Below, piece after piece: positions 1-8,867 of a stretch of DNA of 64,000 bases. Both the position numbers and the translations under genes were made by a program. Numbering within the stretch: the stretch's first letter is position 1; the number at the start of each line of letters is the position of its first letter. The stretch comes from Urmitella timonensis. Lineage in GTDB: Bacteria > Actinomycetota > Actinomycetes > Actinomycetales > Actinomycetaceae. The notes beneath the pieces were generated by a model, which was not told the origin of the DNA, ran no database searches, and worked only from the letters and a program-made list of their open reading frames with translations. The stretch covers positions 1,178,001 through 1,242,000 of the forward strand of contig FQLW01000006.1 in NCBI GenBank assembly GCA_900120415.1, read 5' to 3'.

Positions 1-953
1 ACGGCTCGCAAGGTCACGCCCATGCCCTTAACCTGCGCGATAGCGGGGTAGAGGTAGTCGTAGGGTTGCGGGAAGGCTCGTCCTCGGTAGCAAAAGCTGA
101 AGAGCAGGGGCTAGAGGTCAAATCGATTGAGCAGGCAACCGCAGAGGGCGACATTGTAATGGTGCTTGCTCCTGATCAGGTGCAGCGGACGGTTTATGCC
201 GAGCAGATTGCCCCTAATCTGAAACCGGAGGCCGCGATTTTCTTCGCCCACGGTTTCAATATCCGTTTCGGTTACATTCAGCCGGGCGCTGGTCACGACG
301 TATGTATGGTAGCTCCGAAAGGACCCGGTCATAAGGTGCGTGCCTCCTATGAAGCCGGTTACGGTACTCCGGCAGTTATTGCGGTGGAACAGGACGAATC
401 GGGTAACGCTTGGCAGGTCACCAAGGCCTATGCGAAAGCTCTGGGGGCGACTCGGGCGGGGGTATTGAAAACCTCCTTTACCGAGGAAACCGAAACCGAT
501 TTGTTCGGGGAACAGGCAGTGCTCTGTGGCGGGGTATCGCACCTGATCCAAGCCGGTTTTGAGACATTGACCGAGGCCGGTTATCAACCGGAGATCGCCT
601 ATTTTGAGGTTTGCCACGAAATGAAACAGATCGTGGATCTGATCAACGAGGGCGGGATCACCAAGCAGCGCTGGTCGTGTTCAGACACCGCTGAATACGG
701 CGACTACGTGTCGGGGCCGCGAGTGATTACCGATCAGACCCGCCAGGCTATGCGTGACATTTTATCCGATATTCGCGACGGTTCTTTCGCGCAGCGTTTC
801 ATCAATGATCAAGACAACGGAGCTCAGGAGTTTAAACAGATGCGTGCCACTGAAGAAGCCCACCCCATCGAGAAAGTTGGGCGCGAACTGCGTGCCATGT
901 TCTCGTGGAATCAAAGTGATGATGACTACCAGGAAGGGCAGGCGCAGCGCTAA
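1..953 (+). CDS. ilvC: Ketol-acid reductoisomerase, 5' end missing
   Basis: Second common enzyme of valine, leucine and isoleucine synthesis: NADPH- and Mg-dependent isomerisation and reduction of acetolactate or acetohydroxybutyrate, in the cytosol. The left window edge cuts the gene. The frame is open from base 3, where it reads [11 protein letters not shown], the end of the Rossmann GxGxxG motif, so roughly 20 N-terminal residues are missing. The TTG at 66 is an internal leucine codon, not the start. LREGSSS fits the NADPH-phosphate loop, [12 protein letters not shown] carries the Mg-binding Asp and Glu, and EVCHEMK supplies further metal-site acids. About 317 residues are present, consistent with the short class I enzyme (around 338). 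leuB, ilvE and ilvD follow on the same strand with gaps of 100-240 bp, so this is a pathway cluster rather than a tight operon. Confidence 0.97.
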   Translation, partial: GSQGHAHALNLRDSGVEVVVGLREGSSSVAKAEEQGLEVKSIEQATAEGDIVMVLAPDQVQRTVYAEQIAPNLKPEAAIFFAHGFNIRFGYIQPGAGHDVCMVAPKGPGHKVRASYEAGYGTPAVIAVEQDESGNAWQVTKAYAKALGATRAGVLKTSFTEETETDLFGEQAVLCGGVSHLIQAGFETLTEAGYQPEIAYFEVCHEMKQIVDLINEGGITKQRWSCSDTAEYGDYVSGPRVITDQTRQAMRDILSDIRDGSFAQRFINDQDNGAQEFKQMRATEEAHPIEKVGRELRAMFSWNQSDDDYQEGQAQR

Positions 954-985
954 GGGCGGAGGCACGGTAATTGCTGAGGCATAGT

Positions 986-1072
986 GCTGGTTTGTGAAAA
1001 GATGCGAGAGGGGGCTTGAGCCGAGCGAAGCAAGGCTCACCGGGGTCCCCCGAGCGCTTTTCACGAGCCAGC
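986..1072. repeat. Palindromic interspersed repeat, copy 1
   Basis: The unit has imperfect inverted ends (GCTGG...GTGAAAAG at the left, CTTTTCAC...CCAGC at the right) around an inner hairpin GAGCC(gagcgaagcaa)GGCTC. Related copies lie at 1105-1158, 5537-5621 and 5792-5837. It behaves like a REP or small MITE-type element in the ilvC-leuB gap. No coding potential is seen. Confidence 0.75.
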
Positions 1073-1104
1073 GTCACCACCTTCAAGATTGATTTGAAGT
1101 GATT

Positions 1105-1158
1105 AAGCCGAGCGAAGCAAGGCTCACTGGGTCCCCCGAACGCTTTTCGGGAACCAGC
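1105..1158. repeat. Palindromic interspersed repeat, partial copy 2
   Basis: This half-length copy repeats the core AGCCGAGCGAAGCAAGGCTC and the CCAGC end of copy 1 in the same orientation. It ends about 33 bp before the leuB start, so it lies in the leuB leader. Confidence 0.7.
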
Positions 1159-1191
1159 AAACGGTAGCGCGGAGGAAGGTTAGTAAGGACT

Positions 1192-2247
1192 GTGGAGAAA
1201 ACCATTAAGCTCGCGGTTATTCCCGGGGACGGGATTGGTAAAGAGGTCGTGGCCGAGGGGCTAAAAGTTATGGACGCTGCCTTGGCTGGTAGCGGGATTA
1301 GCATCCAAAAAACCGAGTTCAACCTGGGGGCTGCCCGCTACCTGGAAACCGGAGAGATTCTGCCCGAGGCAGAGCTGGAAAGTATTAAACGGCACGACGC
1401 GATTTTGCTGGGGGCAGTCGGAGATCCCGCGGTTCCCTCGGGAGTGCTAGAACGCGGCTTGCTGCTAAAGCTACGTTTCAGCCTGGATCACTATGTGAAT
1501 TTGCGTCCCGCCCACTACTACCGGGGCGTTCCTACTCCGCTGGCGAATCCCGGCGAGATTGACTTCGTGGTAGTTCGAGAGGGCACCGAAGGTTTGTACT
1601 GCGGTAACGGCGGGGCAATCAGGGTGGGAACTGGGCAGGAAATCGCCACTGAAGTTTCCGTTAATACCGCTTTTGGAGTCGAACGGGTGGTGCGCTTTGC
1701 ATTTGCCCAGGCTGTCAAACGGCGCCAGCACGTGACTTTAGTGCACAAACATAATGTGCTGGTTCATGCTGGGCATTTGTGGCGGCGAACGGTAGAGCAG
1801 GTATCTCAAGAATACCCCGAGGTTACCTGGGATTATGCCCATGTTGATGCCGCTACTATCTACCTGGTGCAAGACCCGGGACGCTTCGACGTAATCGTCA
1901 CCGACAACCTGTTCGGCGATATTTTGACTGACGAAGCGGGCGCTATTACTGGGGGGATTGGCCTGGCGGCCTCGGGAAATATCAACCCGGATCGCACCTT
2001 CCCCTCTATGTTTGAGCCGGTACATGGCTCGGCTCCCGATATTGCCGGAAAGGGAATCGCTGACCCCACGGCTACGATTTCTTCAGTGGCGATGCTGCTA
2101 GAAAATGAGGGCGTGACGCAAGCAGCGGAAAATATCCGCGCCGCGATAGCTGCCGATATGGAGGAGCGCGCCCTCGCCGCCGAGCAGGGTCACCCTTTAC
2201 GGCGCAGTACCAGCCAGATTGGGGACGCGATTGCTGCCCGCCTTTAA
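1192..2247 (+). CDS. leuB: 3-isopropylmalate dehydrogenase
   Basis: Oxidative decarboxylation of 3-isopropylmalate to 2-oxoisocaproate with NAD+, third step of leucine synthesis; cytosolic dimer in the family. The 351-residue protein has the beta-decarboxylating dehydrogenase fold: GDGIGKEV at residues 12-19, the LeuB-type substrate region [12 protein letters not shown] and NLRPA, the metal-binding stretch [11 protein letters not shown] from residue 238, and [19 protein letters not shown] for NAD binding. The whole sequence has the character of short actinobacterial LeuB. The GTG start at 1192 is preceded by GGAGGAAGG at 1171-1179 and AAGGA nearer by; no better in-frame start is evident. It sits between ilvC and ilvE. 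Isocitrate or tartrate dehydrogenase is less likely because of the leucine-rich substrate loop. Confidence 0.95.
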   Translation: MEKTIKLAVIPGDGIGKEVVAEGLKVMDAALAGSGISIQKTEFNLGAARYLETGEILPEAELESIKRHDAILLGAVGDPAVPSGVLERGLLLKLRFSLDHYVNLRPAHYYRGVPTPLANPGEIDFVVVREGTEGLYCGNGGAIRVGTGQEIATEVSVNTAFGVERVVRFAFAQAVKRRQHVTLVHKHNVLVHAGHLWRRTVEQVSQEYPEVTWDYAHVDAATIYLVQDPGRFDVIVTDNLFGDILTDEAGAITGGIGLAASGNINPDRTFPSMFEPVHGSAPDIAGKGIADPTATISSVAMLLENEGVTQAAENIRAAIAADMEERALAAEQGHPLRRSTSQIGDAIAARL

Positions 2248-2361
2248 CCAGGGAACAATAAATCACCCTAAGGATGAAAATAGGAAACAGACGGTCGTTA
2301 AGTAGCCGAAAAACAGAATTTAGGAATTAGTAACAGGCTCGGGGGAGCCGGAAAGAACACG

Positions 2362-3525
2362 ATGATGAGCGAGAATGGTTTAACTCATGAGCCAACCCAG
2401 TTAGAGGCAGCATCGCAAGTTCCACTACCGAGCGCGGATGAGTTGGCGGGGCGCTTTGCTTTGCAAACTAACCAGCATCCAGCCAGCGAAGAAGAATACC
2501 GAGAGATTATGGAGTCTTTGACTTTCGGTTCTCATTTCGGGGATCACATGGCGGTTGCCGACTGGAAAGCAGGTGAAGGGTGGAGCGGACACCGCGTGCA
2601 AGCCTTTGAAAACTTGAGCCTGTCGCCAGGAGCCGTAGTGTTCCACTACGGGCAAGAAGTCTTTGAAGGGCTAAAAGCCTACCGACATAAAGATGGCTCG
2701 ATCTGGGCTTTCCGCCCTCGCTATAATGCTGCCCGCCTGAACGCATCTGCGCGGCGCCTGGCGTTACCGGAAATCCCGGAAGAGGATTTCATGGCTTCTA
2801 TCGTTGATTTGGTGCGCGCCGATAAACGCTGGGTTCCCACCGCGCCAGGTACCTCCCTCTATCTGCGCCCCTTTATGATTGGAACCGAGTCCTACCTGGG
2901 AGTACATTCTGCCAGGGAAGTTAAATACCTGGTGATTGGTTCTCCATCGGGGGCATATTTCTCGGGTGGGGAAGCCAAAGGGGTCTCCATCTGGGTAGAC
3001 CGCCACTATCATCGGGCAGGTCCAGGCGGGACTGGGGAAGCTAAATGCGGAGGTAACTATGCGGCTTCCCTGCTGCCTCAAAAACTGGCGGTTGAAAAGG
3101 GATATGAACAGGTCTGTTTCTTGGACACCAAGCGAGGAGAAAACCTGGAAGAACTGGGCGGTATGAACGTGTTCGTGGTGCGCAGGGACGGTTCAGTACA
3201 TACTCCGCGCCTTACTGGCGTAATTCTGGAAGGTGGGACTCGCTCGGCGATCTGCCGGCTACTGCGCGATAGTGGCACCCCGGTTTTCGAACGCGATATT
3301 TCTCTAGAGTCGCTGGTAGCAGATATTTGCTCCGGTGAAGTAAGCGAAGTATTTGCCTGCGGAACTGCGGCGGTAGTAACCCCCATTGGGCGGCTAGGCT
3401 CTGATGATTTTGAGGTGGAGGTACCTTGCGGACCGGTCACTGCCAGCATTCATAAACGGCTAGTAGACATCCAAAACGGGGAAGCGCCCGATCCTTACGG
3501 CTGGACTTATCACCTTTGCGAATAG
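2362..3525 (+). CDS. ilvE: Branched-chain amino acid aminotransferase
   Basis: PLP-dependent fold type IV aminotransferase that makes the final transamination to leucine, isoleucine and valine with glutamate as donor. The 387 residues match the long actinobacterial form. Seen: VFHYGQEVFEGLKAYR near residues 95-110, YLRPFMIGTE, the PLP lysine K228 in GEAKCGGNYAASLLPQ, LEELGGMNVFVV and EVFACGTAAVVTPIG for the cofactor phosphate. Two tandem ATGs (2362, 2365) follow GGAAAG; either could initiate. It lies 114 bp after leuB and about 100 bp before ilvD, and that gap can form alternative hairpins. Confidence 0.95.
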   Translation: MMSENGLTHEPTQLEAASQVPLPSADELAGRFALQTNQHPASEEEYREIMESLTFGSHFGDHMAVADWKAGEGWSGHRVQAFENLSLSPGAVVFHYGQEVFEGLKAYRHKDGSIWAFRPRYNAARLNASARRLALPEIPEEDFMASIVDLVRADKRWVPTAPGTSLYLRPFMIGTESYLGVHSAREVKYLVIGSPSGAYFSGGEAKGVSIWVDRHYHRAGPGGTGEAKCGGNYAASLLPQKLAVEKGYEQVCFLDTKRGENLEELGGMNVFVVRRDGSVHTPRLTGVILEGGTRSAICRLLRDSGTPVFERDISLESLVADICSGEVSEVFACGTAAVVTPIGRLGSDDFEVEVPCGPVTASIHKRLVDIQNGEAPDPYGWTYHLCE

Positions 3526-3528
3526 TGG

Positions 3529-3588
3529 CGAGGACGCAGACCGGGATAAAGGTAACCTTTGCGTCTTGAGGTGCAATCTTCGTCCTCG
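3529..3588 (+). promoter_or_regulatory. Competing inverted repeats in the ilvE-ilvD gap
   Basis: CGAGGACG (3529-3536) is an exact reverse complement of CGTCCTCG (3581-3588). Inside it, GACGCA (3533-3538) can instead pair with TGCGTC (3560-3565), with AAAGGT/ACCTTT (3548-3553/3555-3560) nested. The 8 bp and 6 bp outer stems share bases 3533-3536, so they exclude each other. No U-tract follows. This could be an attenuator-like or RNA-processing site; the function is inference. Confidence 0.4.
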
Positions 3589-3626
3589 GAATGGGTAAAT
3601 CTGTTAGGTAGAAAATAGGGAGAAAA

Positions 3627-5498
3627 ATGGCTTATCCACTTCGTTCAAGAGCCTCCACTGCCGGCCGCAATATGGCAGGCGCGCGCTCACTGTGGCGGGC
3701 AACCGGCATGAGTGATAGTGATTTTGGGAAACCGATTATCGCCATTGCCAACTCTTTTACCCAATTTGTGCCAGGCCACGTACACCTAAACCAGGTGTCC
3801 CCGCTGGTGGCGCAGGCTATTAAAGATGCCGGTGGGGTGGCGAAAGAGTTCAACACCATCGCGATTGATGACGGGATAGCAATGGGGCATCAAGGGATGC
3901 TCTACTCTTTGCCCAGCCGAGAAATCATCGCGGATAGCGTGGAATATATGGTGAACGCCCATTGTGCAGACGCTCTGGTTTGTATCTCTAACTGCGACAA
4001 AATCACTCCGGGAATGTTGATTGCGGCTATGCGGCTCAATATTCCCACAGTGTTTGTCTCGGGCGGCCCCATGGAGGCCGGACGCGGCATCGACCCCAAT
4101 ATGATTGTGGGGCCGTCCCAAAACGGACACGGCAACCTGATTACAGTCATGAACGCCACCGCTGACCAGGATATTTCCGATCAACAACTGAGCGAGATTG
4201 AAAAAGCGGTATGCCCGACTTGTGGTTCTTGTTCGGGAATGTTCACCGCTAACTCCATGAACTGCCTGACGGAGGCGCTGGGCTTGGCGCTGCCTGGAAA
4301 TGGTTCTACCCTGGCTACTCATGTTGCGCGACGCGACCTGTTCACCCAGGCTGGCAAGCTAATCGTGCAGCTATGTGAGTGTTACTATGGTCAGGAAGAG
4401 GACGCGGTTTTGCCTCGGCAGATTGCCTCTCGCGAAGCCTTTCTTAACGCCATGAGCCTAGATATGGCAATGGGGGGCTCCTCCAATACGGTGTTACACC
4501 TGCTGGCGATTGCCCGCGAAGCCGGGGTGTGCTTTGATTTGGAAGATATTTCCCGCCTGGGACGCAGCGTGCCTTGCCTGTGCAAAGCGGCTCCTAACCA
4601 CAATGATTACCATATGGAGGACGTTCATCGCTCCGGGGGAATTCCAGCCCTCCTGGGGGAGCTTGACCGCGCCGGGCTGTTAAACCATGAGGTCATCTCG
4701 ATTCATGCGCCCTCGTTAGAAAAATGGCTAGCCGATTGGGATGTGCGCGGCGGGTCTGCCACCGACCAGGCCGAAAAGTTGTTTAAGGCAGCTCCGGGAG
4801 GAGTGCGCACCACCGAGCCATTCTCAACTGCTAACCAGTGGAAAGAGCTCGATACCGATGCGGTCAGCGGTTGTATCCGCGACAGTGCCCACGCCTATTC
4901 GGAAAATGGGGGACTGACGGTTTTGCGGGGAAATTTGGCAGAAAAAGGCGCCATTATTAAAGCGGCCGGGATCGATAGCGACCTGTATCATTTCCGCGGT
5001 AAAGCCATTGTGATGGAATCTCAAGAAGAAGCCATCGAAAAAATCCTAGACCACAGTGTTAAGCCTGGTCATGTGGTAGTGATTCGCTATGAAGGGCCAG
5101 CGGGTGGACCGGGAATGCAGGAAATGCTCTACCCGACCTCGTTCCTAAAAGGGAGGGGATTGGGTAAAAAGTGCGCCCTAATCACCGATGGGCGTTTTTC
5201 GGGGGGCACTTCCGGGATTTCGGTGGGGCATATTTCTCCCGAGGCCGCTGACGGAGGCTTAATTGCCCTAATCGAGGACGGGGACGAAATCACTATTGAC
5301 GTCAATACCGAATCCTTGACCTTAGAGGTTCCGGAGGCGGAGCTTAATCGCCGCCGCGAAAAAATGGAGCAACGTTCTCGCCCCTATACGCCGCGCAGCC
5401 GCAAACGCACGGTTTCGGATGTCCTGAAACTCTATGCCGCCTGCGCCCTCAGTGCCGACCAAGGCGGCGCTCGCGATGTAAGTCGGGTGACCGGATAA
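3627..5498 (+). CDS. ilvD: Dihydroxy-acid dehydratase
   Basis: Iron-sulfur enzyme that dehydrates 2,3-dihydroxy-isovalerate and -methylvalerate to the 2-oxo acids, third step of valine and isoleucine synthesis. The 623 residues match the long, E. coli-like subgroup. Visible family signatures: [12 protein letters not shown] with C119 and C123, [18 protein letters not shown] from C196, [16 protein letters not shown], and [16 protein letters not shown] followed by GRFSGGTSG towards the C terminus. The cysteines fit Fe-S ligation; whether the cluster is 2Fe or 4Fe cannot be read from sequence. ATG 3627 follows AGGGAG. The C-terminal tail after RKRTVSDVL is about 24 residues. Last gene of the branched-chain cluster. 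Confidence 0.96.
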   Translation: MAYPLRSRASTAGRNMAGARSLWRATGMSDSDFGKPIIAIANSFTQFVPGHVHLNQVSPLVAQAIKDAGGVAKEFNTIAIDDGIAMGHQGMLYSLPSREIIADSVEYMVNAHCADALVCISNCDKITPGMLIAAMRLNIPTVFVSGGPMEAGRGIDPNMIVGPSQNGHGNLITVMNATADQDISDQQLSEIEKAVCPTCGSCSGMFTANSMNCLTEALGLALPGNGSTLATHVARRDLFTQAGKLIVQLCECYYGQEEDAVLPRQIASREAFLNAMSLDMAMGGSSNTVLHLLAIAREAGVCFDLEDISRLGRSVPCLCKAAPNHNDYHMEDVHRSGGIPALLGELDRAGLLNHEVISIHAPSLEKWLADWDVRGGSATDQAEKLFKAAPGGVRTTEPFSTANQWKELDTDAVSGCIRDSAHAYSENGGLTVLRGNLAEKGAIIKAAGIDSDLYHFRGKAIVMESQEEAIEKILDHSVKPGHVVVIRYEGPAGGPGMQEMLYPTSFLKGRGLGKKCALITDGRFSGGTSGISVGHISPEAADGGLIALIEDGDEITIDVNTESLTLEVPEAELNRRREKMEQRSRPYTPRSRKRTVSDVLKLYAACALSADQGGARDVSRVTG

Positions 5499-5536
5499 CG
5501 GTCTCAACTACCAGTCAATCTAGGACGTAAATCCGG

Positions 5537-5621
5537 GCTGGCCGGCAAATAGCGCTCGGGACCCCGGTGAGCCTTGCTTCGCTCGGCTCAAGCCCCCTCT
5601 CGCATCTTTTTGCCGACCAGC
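5537..5621. repeat. Palindromic interspersed repeat, copy 3
   Basis: This full-length copy is inverted relative to copy 1. Its ends are GCTGGCCGGCAAA (5537-5549) and TTTGCCGACCAGC (5609-5621), inverted with one mismatch, and the core is GAGCCTTGCTTCGCTCGGCTC. It lies in the 396 bp gap after ilvD, which otherwise holds only copy 4 and no gene that can be supported. Confidence 0.75.
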
Positions 5622-5791
5622 GTCACGATACCAGCGTGTGTTACGTAGCAACCATGAATACGCCAGTAACGACTGAGTAGCTGAGCTGGCTGTCAAAAAG
5701 ATACTCGAGGGGACACGCTACCAATCATTAACTTTTGAATCGGATACGTTTCCCTCTAGATAGATTCCAATTTGCCCTTGTCTTAACTTTT

Positions 5792-5837
5792 GCAAGGCTC
5801 ACCGGGGCCCCGAGCGCTATTTGCCGACCAGCGTCAC
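5792..5837. repeat. Palindromic interspersed repeat, partial copy 4
   Basis: It shares GCAAGGCTCACCGGGG, the GAGCGCT segment and the GCCGACCAGCGTCAC end with the other copies. The left half is missing. It sits about 60 bp from the 3' end of the convergent TetR gene. Confidence 0.65.
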
Positions 5838-5894
5838 TGTGCTATCCGGCTTGAGGTTTCAATCCAGCTCTTCTGAAGCATAGCTACTTCATGA

Positions 5895-6530
5895 TTACTG
5901 CTGTTTTAAGGACGACCAAATAATTTCCGTCATCTGGTCGGCGAAGTCGTGAGGTTCTTCAAGCTGGTAGAGCCTAGCGCGATCCTTAAAATAGGCGACA
6001 GTCAGTGAATACTGCATCATCACCATGGTGCTATCTAGGGTGAAAGCTAGAACTTTCGCGGGTAAATCCGTGCGGATTTCCCCGCGCTCTTGACCTTGCC
6101 TAATTAATTCAATTAGTCCTTGTGAAGCATAAGTCTCGAGTTCGCGGGCAATATCTCTGATTAAATCTCGATTCCCGGTAGCGGTAATCTCGTGGTATAG
6201 CTGCTGGTATTCCGGGTAGTTTTGACAGGCGTGGATAGTTAGCCACATTAGTTCTTTAATCTTGTCGCGTCCGCTGATTTCTTTCTCTAAAATCTTGCCG
6301 ATGTCGGTTTCTATAATCCCCGCACCTAGGTGAATTACATATCGAAATAAATCTTCTTTAGTTTTGAAATACTGAAATAGGGAACCGACCGAGATGTCTG
6401 CGGCGTTAGCGATTCGGTTGGTGTTCGCCGCTTCGTAGCCTTTTTCTGCGAATTCGCTGACAGCTGCGGCAATAATCCGTTGCGACTTAGCTGAATCTAG
6501 CTGTCGGAAGCGCTTCGTTGCCCATTCCAT
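5895..6530 (-). CDS. TetR/AcrR-family transcriptional regulator
   Basis: One-component repressor type: N-terminal helix-turn-helix and a helical ligand-binding and dimerisation domain. Residues about 15-62 form the TetR DNA-binding domain: AKSQRIIAAAVSEFAEKGYE, then the recognition region VGSLFQYFKTKEDLF. The remaining 150 residues are helical with no ligand signature that I recognise. Length 211 is typical. ATG at 6530 has GAGGAA a few bases upstream. The gene is transcribed towards ilvD, and no divergent structural gene lies next to it: upstream there is about 390 bp and then a tRNA. Its target may therefore be elsewhere, or only itself; an inverted repeat 44 bp upstream is a candidate operator. 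Confidence 0.9.
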   Translation of the reverse strand: MEWATKRFRQLDSAKSQRIIAAAVSEFAEKGYEAANTNRIANAADISVGSLFQYFKTKEDLFRYVIHLGAGIIETDIGKILEKEISGRDKIKELMWLTIHACQNYPEYQQLYHEITATGNRDLIRDIARELETYASQGLIELIRQGQERGEIRTDLPAKVLAFTLDSTMVMMQYSLTVAYFKDRARLYQLEEPHDFADQMTEIIWSSLKQQ

Positions 6531-6573
6531 TGCGAATTCCTCTTTTCAGGGAGTAAAACTACACCTATCTGGC

Positions 6574-6596
6574 GTGATAGTAGCACGTCCTATCAC
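6574..6596. promoter_or_regulatory. Candidate TetR operator
   Basis: GTGATAG (6574-6580) and CTATCAC (6590-6596) form a perfect 7 bp inverted repeat with a 9 bp spacer, about 44 bp upstream of the regulator start. Size and position fit an autoregulatory TetR operator. The rest of the gap to the tRNA (6597-6917) shows no gene. Confidence 0.6.
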
Positions 6597-6917
6597 AGAA
6601 AAAGGGGTACTTCGTCCTCTATCTGGGGTTATCGTCCGGGTCATTAGGACGTTACCTGATTCCTTTGGTCTCTGGGTTTCGTGTCATAGGTTTCGGTGTT
6701 GAGGGATTCATGGTTACTGCCCTGGTGCGCAGGTGTTTGAAATAGGTATTTAGGAGGAAATGTCCTCTGGATACTGGGTTTACTTAATCGCTTCGGGCGT
6801 TGGTTGTTGCTGCGGGTTTTCCCGGTCTAAAAAGCTGTTCCGTTTGTTGAGCACAATCCCACAGCCCCTGGGTTTGCAAATTGAGGTATTTCGCGCTTAG
6901 GCTTTTGGGAGTACCTA

Positions 6918-6990
6918 GGGGCTATGGCGCAGTTGGTAGCGCGTCTCGTTCGCAATGAGAAGGTCAGGGGTTCGAATCCCCTTAGCTCCA
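6918..6990 (+). tRNA. tRNA-Ala (anticodon CGC)
   Basis: The 73-base cloverleaf has acceptor GGGGCTA pairing with TAGCTCC (6983-6989, one G-U), D-arm GCGC/GCGC, anticodon stem TCTCG/TGAGA with loop TTCGCAA giving CGC at 6951-6953, and T-arm AGGGG-TTCGAAT-CCCCT (6966-6982). CCA is not encoded beyond the discriminator A. It reads GCG alanine codons. The 3' end is duplicated downstream at 7163-7182. Confidence 0.95.
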
Positions 6991-6992
6991 CT

Positions 6993-7035
6993 AAAGTGTT
7001 GAATCCCCAGGTTTATCCTGGGGATTCAACACTTT
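6993..7035 (+). terminator. Strong hairpin after tRNA-Ala
   Basis: A perfect 19 bp stem (6993-7011 with 7017-7035) closes a 5-base TTTAT loop directly after the tRNA. The stem begins with AAA and ends with TTT, so it can work as an intrinsic terminator on either strand. Confidence 0.85.
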
Positions 7036-7064
7036 ATAAGCTTGGGAATTCGAATCCGTGAGGG

Positions 7065-7160
7065 CTGGCGCGGGGAGGTAGCGAACTCGGGTTGAGCGTT
7101 CGCCCGCGCCAGTGGTTTTCGGGGGCTGTGCTCCGAAAACCGTTGCTGGTGCGTAGCACC
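7065..7160. other. Three consecutive strong hairpins, possible structured RNA
   Basis: CTGGCGCGG (7065-7073) pairs with CCGCGCCAG (7104-7112), with GCGAAC (7081-7086) and GTTCGC (7098-7103) nested inside. GGTTTTCGG (7114-7122) pairs with CCGAAAACC (7133-7141). GGTGC (7148-7152) pairs with GCACC (7156-7160). The module lies between the tRNA terminator and the duplicated tRNA 3' end. It could be a small RNA or the structured end of a mobile element. Confidence 0.45.
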
Positions 7161-7162
7161 GC

Positions 7163-7182
7163 CGAATCCCCTTAGCTCCACT
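7163..7182. repeat. Duplicated tRNA-Ala 3' end (att-like direct repeat)
   Basis: This 20-base stretch is identical to 6973-6992, the T-loop to discriminator end of tRNA-Ala plus CT, in direct orientation 190 bp downstream. Such duplications mark site-specific integration into tRNA 3' ends. No integrase gene is seen between or near the copies, so any element has decayed. Confidence 0.7.
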
Positions 7183-7322
7183 CCGTTGGCACAACAGGCA
7201 GTGTTGCTAGTGCTCATGCGACCATTCTTGGCTAGCTTCCAGCCGCATACTCCACAAATACGTTGATTACAAGCACCCTTCACACCACATGCTCTCAAAG
7301 CATGTGCAACCCCCCTAGTCAA
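7183..7322 (-). pseudogene. Possible transposase N-terminal fragment
   Basis: On the minus strand the frame reads ACNQRICGVCGWKLAKNG and then runs into the duplicated tRNA end at 7182. The CxxCG...L.KNG pattern resembles the N-terminal zinc-finger-like region of IS256- or IS1249-type transposases. Only about 45 residues remain. Weak call: the match is by eye and the fragment has no downstream catalytic part. Confidence 0.3.
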
Positions 7323-7356
7323 ACCAAGAAAAACAGTGATTCTGTATACACAATTG

Positions 7357-8795
7357 TTAGTTAATCGAATTTAAAGCTTCCTCAATTTGCTTTTGTAATT
7401 CACCGTAAGGTGGCTCTTTACCTTGGAAGTAGGTGGGATGAGTAACCTCTCTCACCTTCTGACTAAGGCTCTGCCATGCTTTAAGGATTTCTATATCTCG
7501 AGTTTCAGTAGATAAGAATGATTCTTCCAGAGCTTGATCTACACCTTCAGCATTGACAATTTGGTTGTAATTGTAAGTGTTACCACTGTGGTAACAGATA
7601 ATTTCAGTGAGCTCTTCAATGTCTTTAACGGTTAATGAATAAGCAACATTCGTTAATAGGGCAGCTGCTTTGGTCGCCTCTAGCCAGCTGTCTACAAAAC
7701 GAAGATTATTGAATATTGCAGTCTTAAATTTTGCTTTGTTGTAAGCACGTCTTATTGCAGTTGAAAGGTATTCCCCACGGAGACTATTTAGGAGTTCAAG
7801 GTATTTTGTGTCAATTTGTTCATTTCCGGAGTCAATAGGATGGCCATCGAAAAAATCCATTTCTGCGAGTCGTCCAGATAACTCTGAATCTGACGTACCG
7901 TGCATGAGTGAGTAAATTTTCGCATGGATGCTATCTGAGAGATTCTCCCACATTTCTGGATAATCGCCAGCTAAGCTAATGAGACGGCAGAGATAGTCGC
8001 TGTTTACTTTTCCGTTGTCCTCCGCCCGGTCAGTGGCGTCCTTTAACACAGAGAAGAAAAGAGAATAATCAATTTCTTTAATCATCCTGCTCGCATCTCT
8101 AAAACGGAAAAAGATAGTGTCTTCCTGAACCTGAACGTCTGGTATCGATGAAATATCTGGGGGAGTTAGAGTGCTCTTAATGAAAAGCTGTGTTAGTCTT
8201 GTTCGTCCAGTTTCTGTAAGGCGATTAAAATATTGCGTTTTAAGGTATTCCTTTACGCTTTTCTTTTGTGGCCAAGTCAAAGAGCAAATCTCATTTGAGA
8301 GTATTTCGGTCATTTTCTTTGATTTTTCTAGTGGGTGGCGAGTGAATAATTGAACATATGCAAAATCTAGGTGAGCGTAAACCTCAGGGCGTGAAGGGGT
8401 GAATTGCGTATTCAAGCTACCTTTGGGATGAGGATGAGCGCACCGATTTCGATCTTCATAGAGCCTTGTTAGGGCAATTTTCTCATCAGGATCGATAATT
8501 TCGAACTCCAGCGCTTTTTAAGAATGTCATGTTCAATTTGCTGCATCTTTTTCCAGCTGCCACTATCTCCCATCTTAGTTGCTGCTTCTTCGTAACTCTT
8601 TATGTAAGAACGGGCGTTATTGTTTGAATCAGCCATCAAGGTGATTCTTTCCAGGATGTCGAAGAATACTGCCACCCAAAGGGATAGCACCGCGGCTCTT
8701 TTTGCTCCAGCGTTCAAGGCATTAACTGACTCTTCAAAAAGTAATCGCGTATTAGGGATGATGATTTTATTGCTATTGAAGTCTAGTCGCAGCAT
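7357..8795 (-). pseudogene. HEPN-type protein interrupted by a frameshift
   Basis: Two minus-strand frames belong together. The N-terminal part starts at ATG 8795 (MLRLDFNSNK) and reaches DILKK at an A5 tract near 8515-8521. The other frame continues as ALEFEIIDPDEK...RLYEDRNRCAHPHP and runs to 7357. One extra A would fuse them into a protein of about 479 residues. At the joint, RNRCAH (8434-8451) is an Rx4H motif, the catalytic signature of HEPN ribonucleases. The long C-terminal part is unrecognised. HEPN proteins often act in toxin or abortive-infection systems, and the location beside a tRNA and an IS fits accessory DNA. The frameshift may be a true mutation, a sequencing indel or slippage; function is inferred. 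Confidence 0.6.
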
Positions 8796-8867
8796 TTACC
8801 TTGTCCTCTCTGTAACCTTACAGGTTGGGTATTCACGATTATAGGTATATTATCTGAGCTCTGGAGG

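Noticed and set aside
8469-8530. Classical -1 programmed frameshift site in the HEPN gene
   Set aside because: The site reads CTTAAAAAG; the canonical heptamer A AAA AAG is not complete, and no downstream pseudoknot is evident. Kept only as one of three explanations.
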